From Myxococcaceae bacterium (GTDB lineage Bacteria; Myxococcota; Myxococcia; Myxococcales; Myxococcaceae), in NCBI GenBank assembly GCA_016926755.1, contig JAFGNZ010000097.1, positions 1 through 39,693 on the forward strand: a DNA stretch of 39,693 bases, written 5' to 3'. The notes beneath the pieces were generated by a model. That model was not told the origin of the DNA, searched no databases, and saw nothing but the letters and a program-made list of their open reading frames with translations. The translations under genes and the position numbers were made by a program. Shown here piece after piece: positions 1 to 6,902 of this stretch; position 1 is the first letter of the stretch; every line of letters begins with the position of its first letter.

Positions 1-240
1 ATGTACCAGCCGGCCGCGGTCCGCTGCGCCCCCGCCGTCGATCCCTCGTGGTACCAGCCGGCCGCGGTCCGCTGCGCTCCCGCGGTGGATCCGTCCATGT
101 ACCAGCCGGCCGCGGTCCGCTGCGCCCCCGCCGTCGACCCCTCGTGGTACCAGCCGGCCGCGGTCCGCTGCGCCCCCGCTGTGGATCCGTCCATGTACCG
201 GACGGCCGGCTTCGCGGCCGGCGCCGCGACTGACATGGCG
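1..240 (+). repeat. In-frame 48-bp tandem repeats with a 96-bp higher-order period
   Basis: Units begin at 1, 49, 97 and 145, with a degenerate fifth at 193. Units 1 and 3 differ at one base and units 2 and 4 at two, while neighbouring units differ more, including the atg/tgg first codon. The tract therefore looks duplicated as 96-bp dimers. All units are in frame, and most differences between like units are silent. More copies may lie upstream of the window. Confidence 0.9.
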
Positions 241-456
241 CCTCCCACGTTCGCGCCTCAGCTCCCCGACTTCGGGATCCAGCTCCGCGGCGCCGTGCTT
301 CGCGGGGCGAACCTGTCCAACCAGGATCTCCGCGGCGCGAACCTCGCTGGCGCCGATCTCACGGAGGCCAACCTGATCAACGCGGATCTGCGCGGCGCCA
401 ACCTGGACGGCGCCATCCTCACCGGAGCGAAGCTCGACGGGGTGAAGTGGAAGTAG
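1..456 (+). CDS. Putative multi-core RiPP precursor with pentapeptide-repeat C-terminal domain (5' partial)
   Basis: The visible 151 residues begin with four 16-residue units of consensus [M/W][15 protein letters not shown], alternating M and W at position 1, then a diverged fifth unit ([16 protein letters not shown]). From about residue 97 to the end runs a regular A(D/N)LxG pentapeptide-repeat stretch of roughly ten pentapeptides ending in VKWK. The window opens exactly on a repeat unit, so the first Met may be a repeat residue and the gene may extend upstream. Identical repeats plus a structured domain, followed immediately by peptide-modifying enzymes, suggest a precursor with several cores and a recognition domain at the C-terminal side. 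Each core has one Tyr, Arg, Cys and Asp and three Pro. The next gene starts 6 bases after the stop. The precursor role is inferred; an ordinary pentapeptide-repeat protein with a repetitive N-terminus is the alternative. Confidence 0.7.
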   Translation: MYQPAAVRCAPAVDPSWYQPAAVRCAPAVDPSMYQPAAVRCAPAVDPSWYQPAAVRCAPAVDPSMYRTAGFAAGAATDMAPPTFAPQLPDFGIQLRGAVLRGANLSNQDLRGANLAGADLTEANLINADLRGANLDGAILTGAKLDGVKWK

Positions 457-461
457 CACCG

Positions 462-1163
462 ATGCCGACCCTCTCTGTCGTCGGGCTGGGGTTCGGGGCC
501 GGGGAACAACTGACCCTCCGCGGGCACGATGTCCTCTCTGCCAGCGGCTGGATCGGCTTCTTCGGCCTCCCACCCCCGCTCGCCGGGTTCCTCCACCGGT
601 ATGGCGCCGAACAGGTCGATCTGGATGCGCTCCTGGCCTCCCACGTGCAGCCCTATGGCTTCACGCCGCGTGCGGCGCAGATCGCACTCCAGGCGGCCTG
701 GCAGCACGGCCGCGCCGCGGTGGCAGTCGCGGGGCACCCATGCTTCGCGAATGCCGCCACGAGCGCGTTCGCGGCGTTCGCCAGACAGGCCGGGGTCCAC
801 TTCGAGCTGGTGGCGGCGCCGTCCATCCTTGACGCCTTCGCCGAGCGCACAGGCACCTCCCTGGTGCCCCCGGGCGCGACGGCCCTCGACGCGCGGCTGC
901 TCCTGAGCCAGGGCTACACCCTGGAGCCGCGGCTGGCGCTCGTGCTCTGGGACGTGGGCTACCTCTCCCACGACGAGCGGTTCCTGCTGGGGGCCCGCCT
1001 CCTGGCGACCTGGGGCAATGACTGGAGCGTCTCGCTCTTCCGTGCGGGCGCGACGTGGCGCCCTGATGATCTGGTGACGTATCCGCTGGCCCAGCTCGAG
1101 CTCTGGCTACCGGCGGTTGGCTTCGAGACGACGGTCGTCGTTCCGCCTCGACCGCTGGCATAA
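462..1163 (+). CDS. Divergent tetrapyrrole-methylase-fold (TP-methylase) protein, putative RiPP methyltransferase 1
   Basis: The 233-residue protein opens with a beta-strand and glycine loop (SVVGLGFGAGEQLT) and has a central VAVAGHPCFANAATSAFAAF segment, equivalent to the GHP-containing SAM-site strand of TP-methylases. A later LALVLWDVGYL matches the strand that reads LLVFQVGC in the enzyme at 3118. The same plan is seen in borosin peptide N-methyltransferases, but this copy is shorter and the usual catalytic Tyr/Arg/Tyr segment cannot be aligned with confidence. The ATG at 462 is preferred over a GTG at 447 because the GTG lies inside the preceding gene and adds only five residues. Its place directly after the precursor implies action on that peptide. 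It could be a second methyltransferase or a non-catalytic partner of the one at 3118. Confidence 0.65.
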   Translation: MPTLSVVGLGFGAGEQLTLRGHDVLSASGWIGFFGLPPPLAGFLHRYGAEQVDLDALLASHVQPYGFTPRAAQIALQAAWQHGRAAVAVAGHPCFANAATSAFAAFARQAGVHFELVAAPSILDAFAERTGTSLVPPGATALDARLLLSQGYTLEPRLALVLWDVGYLSHDERFLLGARLLATWGNDWSVSLFRAGATWRPDDLVTYPLAQLELWLPAVGFETTVVVPPRPLA

Positions 1164-1180
1164 CCTGGGAAGGCCCGTTC

Positions 1181-3109
1181 ATGTCGAAACCTCCGCGCAA
1201 GGCCCGCATCGCGCTCATCTCCATGCCCTGGCAGGATCCCTTCAGCCCGTCGATCCAGCTCGGGGCGCTCACCGCCTACGTGAACCGTGAGCGGCCCGAC
1301 GTCGAGGTGCACACCTACGAGCTCTTCCTCGAGCTGGCTGACGCGATCGGCATCCACCTGGCCAAGCGCATCTCGGTGAGCTGGATCGGCGAGGCGCTCT
1401 TCGCGTACCTGCTCTTCCCCACGCGGGCCCACTCCATCGCGGGGTACCTCGAGGGCTCGCGCAAGGATGACCCCGCCTTTCAGGGGCTCGACTTCTCCCA
1501 GCTCATGGAGCGCCTCCGCGTCAGCCTGCTGCGCCGGCTCGATGAGATCGACTGGACGCAGTACCAGATGGTGGGCCTTAGCGTCGTCTTCTCCCAGACG
1601 ATGCCCAGCCTCCTGGCCGCGCGGGAGATCAAGCGCCGCGCACCCGACGTCCCCATCGTGTTCGGCGGCCCGAGCTGCACCAACCTGATCGGCAAGAGCC
1701 TCCTGGAGACGTTCGACTTCATCGACTACGTGGTGAATGGCGAGGGTGAGCGCCCCCTGGTGAACCTGCTCTCGGCGCTCGAGCAGGCCCCGAGGGGCGC
1801 GCGGGTGAACGTCCGCGCGGTGGTCCACCGGAGCTCCGAGCCAGGCGCGTTCGGGGCCATTGACCAGGCCCCGGACATGGCGGCGCTCCCGGCCCCCAAC
1901 TTCGATGGCTACTTCCAGACCCTCTCCCGGACCACGAACCCGGCGGAGACCCGCGGCCGCCTCCGCGTGCCGGTGGAGACCAGCCGTGGCTGCTGGTGGG
2001 ATCGCAGCCACGTCGACCCGATGCTGAGCTGCACGTTCTGCAACCTGAACCTGCAGTGGAAGGCCTACCGCGAGAAGCCGGTGGCCCAGTCGCTGGAGGA
2101 GCTCAAGCAGCTCGCGCTGAAGTACGAATGCCCGGACTTCACGGTGGTGGACAACATCCTGCGGCACAAGGCCGCCGACGAGTTCATCACCGGGCTGAAG
2201 GAGCTGGGCATGGGCCTGGACTTGTGGATGGAGGCCCGGGCCTCCGTGAGGCCCGCCCAGATCCGCCAGCTCAGCGAGGCCGGCGGGCGGGTGATCCAGT
2301 TCGGCGTCGAGGCGCTCTCGTCCTCGGTGCTGGAGAAGATGGTCAAGGGCACCACCGCCCTGCAGAACCTCCAGGCGATGAAGTTCTGTGAGCAGTACGG
2401 TGTGCAGAACACCGCCAACCTCATCACCGACTACCCGGGGATGGACGAGCGCGACGTGCTCGAGACGCTCCAGAACATCGAGTTCGCGCGCGCCTACCGC
2501 CCGCTCAGCACCACCGAGTTCTCACTCGTCTACCAGGCGCCCGCCTACAAGGCGCCGGAGCGGTTCGGCATCCAGAACATCCGCAACTACCACATGTACC
2601 AGCTGCTGCTGCCGCCGGAGCTGAACGAGCGGCTCTTCCTGACGGAGAAGTCCTTCGACAGCGACTCGCTCACCCAGCTCAAGCCGCTGTGGGCCCGCGT
2701 GAAGGCGGCGGTGGTGGCCTGGAAGGAGCACTACGAGCGCATGCGCCCGATGGTGGAGGGCAACCTGCTGCTCTCGCTCCAGGAGGGTGGGCAGTACCTC
2801 AAGATCCGCGACTTCCGCGCGAAGGAGCCGCGCTTCTACTGGCTGCGGGGGTGGGAGCGAGACCTGTACCTGGCGTGTGACACGATCATCGCGCTCAAGG
2901 AGCTCTCCCTCCTCTTCCCAGAGCTGGACGCGGCCCGGCTCGAGGCCTGCCTTCAGCGGTGGCACGCGCAGCGGCTCGTCTTCATCGAGCGTGGCAAGGT
3001 GCTGGCCCTGGCCGTTCCGTGGGGGCCTGTCTCTGCCCACCGGGCGGCCGCGCCGGCGCGCAAGCAGCCCGCGATGGCCCCCCTGGCCGCCGCGGCCGAG
3101 GCACACTGA
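1181..3109 (+). CDS. B12-binding-type radical SAM protein, RiPP C-methyltransferase-like
   Basis: 642 residues. The N-terminal ~200 residues form a Rossmann-like cobalamin-binding-type domain (GLSVVFSQTMPS, then VPIVFGGPSCTN near 158-168 and VVNGEGERPL near 184). The radical SAM core follows, with SRGCWW at 268-273 and CTFCNLN at 284-290. The RGCWW...CTFC signature is that of RiPP-maturation radical SAM C-methyltransferases, which methylate unactivated carbons of peptide side chains using cobalamin and a [4Fe-4S] cluster. Here the cluster cysteines are C271, C284 and C287 (CX12CX2C), a longer first gap than the CX7CX2C I recall for the family. A helical C-terminal region of about 200 residues may bind substrate. 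A GGGAAGG Shine-Dalgarno precedes the ATG. The target residue (Val, Pro, Trp or Tyr of the repeat) cannot be read from sequence. Confidence 0.85.
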   Translation: MSKPPRKARIALISMPWQDPFSPSIQLGALTAYVNRERPDVEVHTYELFLELADAIGIHLAKRISVSWIGEALFAYLLFPTRAHSIAGYLEGSRKDDPAFQGLDFSQLMERLRVSLLRRLDEIDWTQYQMVGLSVVFSQTMPSLLAAREIKRRAPDVPIVFGGPSCTNLIGKSLLETFDFIDYVVNGEGERPLVNLLSALEQAPRGARVNVRAVVHRSSEPGAFGAIDQAPDMAALPAPNFDGYFQTLSRTTNPAETRGRLRVPVETSRGCWWDRSHVDPMLSCTFCNLNLQWKAYREKPVAQSLEELKQLALKYECPDFTVVDNILRHKAADEFITGLKELGMGLDLWMEARASVRPAQIRQLSEAGGRVIQFGVEALSSSVLEKMVKGTTALQNLQAMKFCEQYGVQNTANLITDYPGMDERDVLETLQNIEFARAYRPLSTTEFSLVYQAPAYKAPERFGIQNIRNYHMYQLLLPPELNERLFLTEKSFDSDSLTQLKPLWARVKAAVVAWKEHYERMRPMVEGNLLLSLQEGGQYLKIRDFRAKEPRFYWLRGWERDLYLACDTIIALKELSLLFPELDAARLEACLQRWHAQRLVFIERGKVLALAVPWGPVSAHRAAAPARKQPAMAPLAAAAEAH

Positions 3110-3117
3110 GGAACGAC

Positions 3118-3969
3118 ATGGGCGAAATCCTGGTCATGGGTGCAGGACTGCTCGGGAGCCACCACCTCACGCTGGAGACGGTGGAGGCGGTGGCCTCGGC
3201 GGACGTGGTGTACCACCTGGTCACGGGGATGGAGGCGGAGCAGCGGCTCAGGCAGCTCAACCCGCGCGTCTTCAGCCTGGTGGGCTTCTACCGGGACGGA
3301 GATCTGGATCTGGAGGTGTACGGCCGGATCGTCTCGTTCCTGCTCGCGCAAGCCATGGCGGGCCTCCGCGTGGCGTTCGTCGTCATGGGGCACCCGTCCA
3401 TCTACGTGGCGCCCACGCACCTGCTGCTGGAGCACGGGCCCAGGTACGGCATCCCCGTCCACATCCTCCCCGCGCTGTCCTCCATCGACACGATCCTGTC
3501 CTGGATGCCGTTCGACATCGCCAACACGGGGCTTCAGATCCTGGACTCCAACCGGCTCGTCTCCTACGGGCTGGTGCCCATGCGCAACGTGCCGCTCCTG
3601 GTCTTCCAGGTGGGGTGCTTCGGCTCGGGCTTCATCACCCGCCAGCTCCAGAACGCCCCGGATCGCCTGCGCCCGCTCGTGGACTACCTGCTGGCGTACT
3701 ACCCCGGCGAGCACCCGGTGGAGCTGATCGAGTGCGAGATGGGCTGGCCGCACAGGGCCGTGCGGCACCGGCTCACCCTGGCGGAGCTGGCCACCAGCGG
3801 CCACCTGGTCAACTACAACACCACGCTCTTCGTCCCTCAGGCAGAGCCGGTCTCGATCCGCGATCCCGCGTTCCACGCGCGGCTCGTCGCGCCCGAGGCC
3901 GTCTCCTCACTCGTGCAGGCCCCCCCCACCCATGGATCCCAGGCAGACAACCCTGGCCCGGCTCGCTGA
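3118..3969 (+). CDS. Borosin-like split peptide backbone N-methyltransferase (TP-methylase fold), methyltransferase 2
   Basis: 283 residues. Landmarks shared with the borosin enzymes OphMA and SonM, as recalled, run in order along the chain: VMGAGLL at the start, LRQLNPRVFSLVGFY (44-58), VVMGHPSIYVAPTH (88-101), FDIANTGLQILDSN (132-145), PLLVFQVGC (159-167) and a later EHPVELIECEMGWPH. Borosin enzymes transfer methyl from SAM to backbone amide nitrogens; in split borosins the precursor is a separate protein, as it would be here. Aligned on OphMA with no gap, catalytic Tyr66 and Tyr76 correspond to Y58 and Y68, but Arg72 falls on D64. This may mean altered chemistry. GAGGAA precedes the ATG, which lies 8 bases after the previous stop, and the gene's 3' end overlaps the hydroxylase gene by 38 bases. 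Confidence 0.82.
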   Translation: MGEILVMGAGLLGSHHLTLETVEAVASADVVYHLVTGMEAEQRLRQLNPRVFSLVGFYRDGDLDLEVYGRIVSFLLAQAMAGLRVAFVVMGHPSIYVAPTHLLLEHGPRYGIPVHILPALSSIDTILSWMPFDIANTGLQILDSNRLVSYGLVPMRNVPLLVFQVGCFGSGFITRQLQNAPDRLRPLVDYLLAYYPGEHPVELIECEMGWPHRAVRHRLTLAELATSGHLVNYNTTLFVPQAEPVSIRDPAFHARLVAPEAVSSLVQAPPTHGSQADNPGPAR

Positions 3970-4726
3970 CGAGCTCGAGGCCTCCGCGCGCGCGCGGCAC
4001 CCTCCCCAGGAGCTGGGCCGGGTGGCGGCGTTCTTCGACGTGGTCCGAGGCAGGGCGCTGCCTCCGGAGGTCGGCCCGGAGCGGGCGGTCAACTCGCGGC
4101 TCTACTTCCCGGGGCTCTCCGCGAGGCCCTGGTGGGAGCTCTCGGAGCTGCCGCTCGCGCGGGGGCTCGCCTCGCGCTTCGCGCTGATCCGCGAGGAAGG
4201 GGCGCGGCTGCTCTCACGGCCCTGGGCCTTCGAGACGCACCCTGGCGCCTGGAGCCAGGGCCGAGGCGGGGACACGGGCTCGCTCCGCGGCACGTGGCTG
4301 GCCTACTACCTCCAGCGGTACTTCCAGCGCCTCCCGCTCTCGGCCGAGCAGGCGCCCGTCACCCTGCGCAGCCTCGACGGCGCCCCGCTGTCCCGCGAGG
4401 CGATGTTCTCGTTCTTGTCCCCCGGCGCGGAGATCGGCCCGCACAGCGACCGGGTGAACTTCGTGGTGACGATCTACCTGCCGCTGTTCTCGTCCCCGGG
4501 CGCCTGGATCCGCTTTGGCCGCGAGGCGCGGACCTGGTCGGACGGCGTCTGCTTCGCCGCGGACAGCACCTACTTCCACACCTCCGTGAATGACTCGCCG
4601 TGGTGGCGCGGGCTGCTCATCGTCGACATCTGGCACCCCGAGCTGACCCCCGTCGAGCGCGAGGTCCTCGCGGAGGCGGTCCCGCGCGTCGACCTCGTCC
4701 TGCGGGGCGGGCAGGCCCTCCCATGA
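3932..4726 (+). CDS. Aspartyl/asparaginyl beta-hydroxylase-family Fe(II)/2-oxoglutarate dioxygenase
   Basis: 264 residues. The C-terminal half carries the family signature: FLSPGAEIGPHSDRVNF with iron ligand H171, YLPL, then YFHTSVNDSPWWRGLLIVD with second His H216 and probable 2-oxoglutarate-binding R226, ending VDIWHPELTPVER. This closely follows mammalian AspH (IVDVWHPELTP), a class with two His ligands and no acidic ligand. YFPGLSARPWW near 58-68 is also typical of the family. Such enzymes hydroxylate the beta carbon of Asp or Asn in proteins. Each repeat of the putative precursor ends AVDPS, which offers one Asp per unit. The ATG lies 38 bases inside the preceding gene and the stop overlaps the next start, so it belongs to the operon. 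The substrate is inferred. Confidence 0.85.
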   Translation: MDPRQTTLARLADELEASARARHPPQELGRVAAFFDVVRGRALPPEVGPERAVNSRLYFPGLSARPWWELSELPLARGLASRFALIREEGARLLSRPWAFETHPGAWSQGRGGDTGSLRGTWLAYYLQRYFQRLPLSAEQAPVTLRSLDGAPLSREAMFSFLSPGAEIGPHSDRVNFVVTIYLPLFSSPGAWIRFGREARTWSDGVCFAADSTYFHTSVNDSPWWRGLLIVDIWHPELTPVEREVLAEAVPRVDLVLRGGQALP

Positions 4727-5331
4727 AACGGATCCTGATCATCGACGGCATCACCGGGGCGGGGAAGAGCTCGGTCCTGCGAGAGCTGCGCGCGCGCCTC
4801 GAGGCGTCCCCGGAAGGTGCCGCCACGCACTTCATCTTCGAGGACGACACGCTCGGGCAGATCATGGAGCAGGTGCGAGATCCGGCCTGGCGCGCGTCGC
4901 CGACCTTCGAGGCCCTGGAGGGGGTGCTGGACCGGATGGAGCAGGAGCTGGCCGCGGTGCCGGCCCGCCGCTTCGTCGTCGAGCGGTTCCACCTCACCAC
5001 CTATGCGCTGTTTCCGGAGTGGGAGCGGCTGGTCCGGTACGAGGAGCGGCTGGGGCGGCTGGGGACGGCGCAGGTGCTGCTGAGCTACCCGGAGGAGCAG
5101 GCCGAGCGGCGCGCCATCGAGCGGGTGGACCGCATGGAGGAGAACTGGGCGCAGGGCATGGACGCCTGGTACGGCTCGCGCGCGGACGCGCTGGAGGCGG
5201 TGCTCCAGTCGCAGCGCCGCCGCTGGGACGGGCTCCGCAGGAGCATGCTGCCGTTCCTCCACCTGGACACGCGTGAAGCGGACTGGGCGCGGTACGCCTC
5301 CACCCTCATGACCTTCTGGGCAGGCAGGTAG
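4723..5331 (+). CDS. P-loop kinase of the nucleoside/nucleotide kinase type, in the RiPP operon
   Basis: 202 residues. The N-terminus is a Walker A loop (DGITGAGKSS, about 8-17), followed by a helix and a FEDDT segment. FVVERFHLTTYAL sits in the position of the DRS/ERxHxT motif of deoxynucleoside and thymidylate kinases. The C-terminal half is rich in Arg and Glu, like a lid region. The start codon overlaps the hydroxylase stop in an ATGA arrangement, and the PRMT gene follows 3 bases after its stop, so it is co-translated with the tailoring enzymes. The substrate is unknown. Phosphorylation of a peptide Ser or of a small-molecule co-substrate are possibilities without direct support. Confidence 0.7.
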   Translation: MKRILIIDGITGAGKSSVLRELRARLEASPEGAATHFIFEDDTLGQIMEQVRDPAWRASPTFEALEGVLDRMEQELAAVPARRFVVERFHLTTYALFPEWERLVRYEERLGRLGTAQVLLSYPEEQAERRAIERVDRMEENWAQGMDAWYGSRADALEAVLQSQRRRWDGLRRSMLPFLHLDTREADWARYASTLMTFWAGR

Positions 5332-5334
5332 CGT

Positions 5335-6225
5335 ATGGACATCATGCTCCGCGAGTTCGGGCGGTACGTGGAAGACGCCCATCGCACGAAGCTGTTCGCG
5401 CGCGCCATCGCGGAGCAGGTCCGCCCTGGCGACGTCGTCCTCGATCTCGGGACCGGGTTCGGGCTGCTGGCGCTGCTGGCGGCACGCCAGGGCGCGGCGC
5501 GGGTGTACGCCGTCGAGCAGGAGCCTCGCTACCTGGAGCTCGCTCACGCCCTCGCGCGGGACAACCGCCTGGACGATCGGATCCACTGGCTCCCGGGCAA
5601 CTCCAGCACCGTGGCCCTGCCCGAGCAGGTGGACGTGGTGATCTCGGAGACGCTCGGCCAGTTCGCGCTCGAGGAGTTCACGGTCGAGTACCTCTTCGAC
5701 GCACGCGCGCGCTTCCTCAAGCCGGGCGGCCGGATGATTCCGGAGCGGCTGGCCCTCTTCCTCACCCCCGTCGAGCTGAGCGGCCCGCGGCAGCGCCTGG
5801 GTGAGCGCTACGGCGAGTCCTGGGCGGACATCTCCGGGTTCGATCTGCGCCGGCTGCGCCAGGCCGTGCTGGAGAACGAGGTGCTGCCGTACCAGGTCCA
5901 CACCTTCGGTGACGGGGACCGGACCCTGGGACATCCCGTGGAGGCCGCCTCCTTCGTGCTCGGCCAGGCTCGCTCCTCCCGCTTCCTGCGCGCCGTCACG
6001 TGCAAGGTCGATCAGCCCGGCACGCTCGATGGCTTCTTGGGGACCTTCGAGGCGCGCCTGTCTGCCTCGGCCGTCCTGTCAACGCGCCCGGAGGAGCACC
6101 TCACCCACTGGAGGCAGGTCGTCTTCCCGGTGCTTCCTCCGCGCTCCGTGGAGGAGGGCACGCCGCTCGCGGTGGAGCTGGGCTTCCACGGTGGCGCCGG
6201 GTGGTCCTACCTCGTCCAGCCCTGA
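5335..6225 (+). CDS. PRMT-like protein arginine N-methyltransferase
   Basis: 296 residues. The SAM-binding motif is VVLDLGTGFGLLALLAA (34-50), followed by YAVEQEP. The PRMT double-E loop is present as ISETLGQFALEE, with E105 and E114 at the eight-residue spacing of PRMT1. LKPGGRMIPERL follows, and the THW loop appears as THWRQVVFPV at about 257-266. These three features distinguish true PRMTs from general class I methyltransferases. PRMTs methylate guanidino nitrogens of arginine. Each precursor repeat carries one Arg in an AVRCAP context, the obvious candidate substrate. The gene is last in the operon and overlaps the convergent dioxygenase gene tail to tail by 19 bases. An enzyme acting on free arginine cannot be excluded. 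Confidence 0.85.
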   Translation: MDIMLREFGRYVEDAHRTKLFARAIAEQVRPGDVVLDLGTGFGLLALLAARQGAARVYAVEQEPRYLELAHALARDNRLDDRIHWLPGNSSTVALPEQVDVVISETLGQFALEEFTVEYLFDARARFLKPGGRMIPERLALFLTPVELSGPRQRLGERYGESWADISGFDLRRLRQAVLENEVLPYQVHTFGDGDRTLGHPVEAASFVLGQARSSRFLRAVTCKVDQPGTLDGFLGTFEARLSASAVLSTRPEEHLTHWRQVVFPVLPPRSVEEGTPLAVELGFHGGAGWSYLVQP

Positions 6226-6902
6226 AGGATCGGCGGCAGGCGCGGGCCCGGCAGTCCCCGCTCGGGGGAGGGATCCCGCGTGTAGCGGACGCTGAAGGCA
6301 ACGCGCGGCCGGGCTGATGGGTTGGGCGGCGAGGCGTGGAGGCTCCGCTCGTCGAACAGGAGCGCCTCGCCCGGGGACAGCGTCGGGGCAAAGATGGCCT
6401 CCTGGGGAATGAGCTCGGGCGGGACGCCCTGGTCAAGCCCCCCCAGAGCGCTGTCCACGGGCTGGTGCTCCCACTTCTTCCGGTGGGAGCCGGGCACGAG
6501 CGCGAGTCCGCCGTTGGTCGGGGAGGCCTCCGTCAGGGCGATCCACGCGGAGAACGTGCCCCCATTCGGCGAGGGCCAGAACACGTCGTCCTGGTGCCAC
6601 GGGACGTCCATGCGGGAGAACGGCGCCTTCGCCCAGAACTCCGAGGCCCAGATGCAGCAGGGCGCCCCCAGGATCATCTCGATCCGCTCCACGAGCGCGG
6701 GCGCGGCGGCGAGGGCGTAGGCCCACGGAAACTGCTGGTGCCAGCCGTTGAGCCGCGGGGGGTGTCCAGGAGACAGCGCCTGTTGGAGCGCCACCTGGGC
6801 GTTGAAGGCGGCAAGCGCCTCCGCCGCTTCGCGGACGCTCAGCACGCGAAGCGGACCCATCACTCCATCCTCGAGGACAGCAGCGCGCGAGGAGTCGGCC
6901 AT
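6207..6902 (-). CDS. Phytanoyl-CoA dioxygenase (PhyH)-family Fe(II)/2-oxoglutarate oxygenase
   Basis: 231 residues from the ATG at 6902 (MADSSRAAV); the open frame extends upstream, but that part is low-complexity Arg/Pro-rich sequence and is not included. The facial triad is readable: WHQD with H103 and D105, and H189 in ERSLHASPP, with R200 (RPRVAFSVRY) probably binding 2-oxoglutarate. GGLALVPGSH is typical of PhyH proteins. The family hydroxylates small molecules and some peptide or amino-acid substrates. It is transcribed toward the RiPP operon and overlaps the PRMT gene by 19 bases, so it is a possible tailoring enzyme (for example of proline) but not part of the transcript. It could equally be an independent oxygenase. 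Confidence 0.8.
   Translation of the reverse strand: MADSSRAAVLEDGVMGPLRVLSVREAAEALAAFNAQVALQQALSPGHPPRLNGWHQQFPWAYALAAAPALVERIEMILGAPCCIWASEFWAKAPFSRMDVPWHQDDVFWPSPNGGTFSAWIALTEASPTNGGLALVPGSHRKKWEHQPVDSALGGLDQGVPPELIPQEAIFAPTLSPGEALLFDERSLHASPPNPSARPRVAFSVRYTRDPSPERGLPGPRLPPILQGWTR

Noticed and set aside
48-233. Second reading frame through the tandem repeats giving [10 protein letters not shown]-type repeats.
   Set aside because: Any repeat in GC-rich DNA is open in several frames; only the main frame continues into the pentapeptide domain.
1-240. CRISPR-like array.
   Set aside because: The 48-bp units are contiguous, coding and have no unique spacers.
258-971. Minus-strand open frame over the precursor and first methyltransferase.
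   Set aside because: It is a shadow of the coding strand, with no signature and no suitable promoter seen.
462-3969. Cobalamin or siroheme synthesis, suggested by TP-methylase folds and hemE in the window.
   Set aside because: No other cobalamin genes are present, hemE is 12 kb away in a separate unit, and the methylases match borosin landmarks and sit with peptide-modifying genes.
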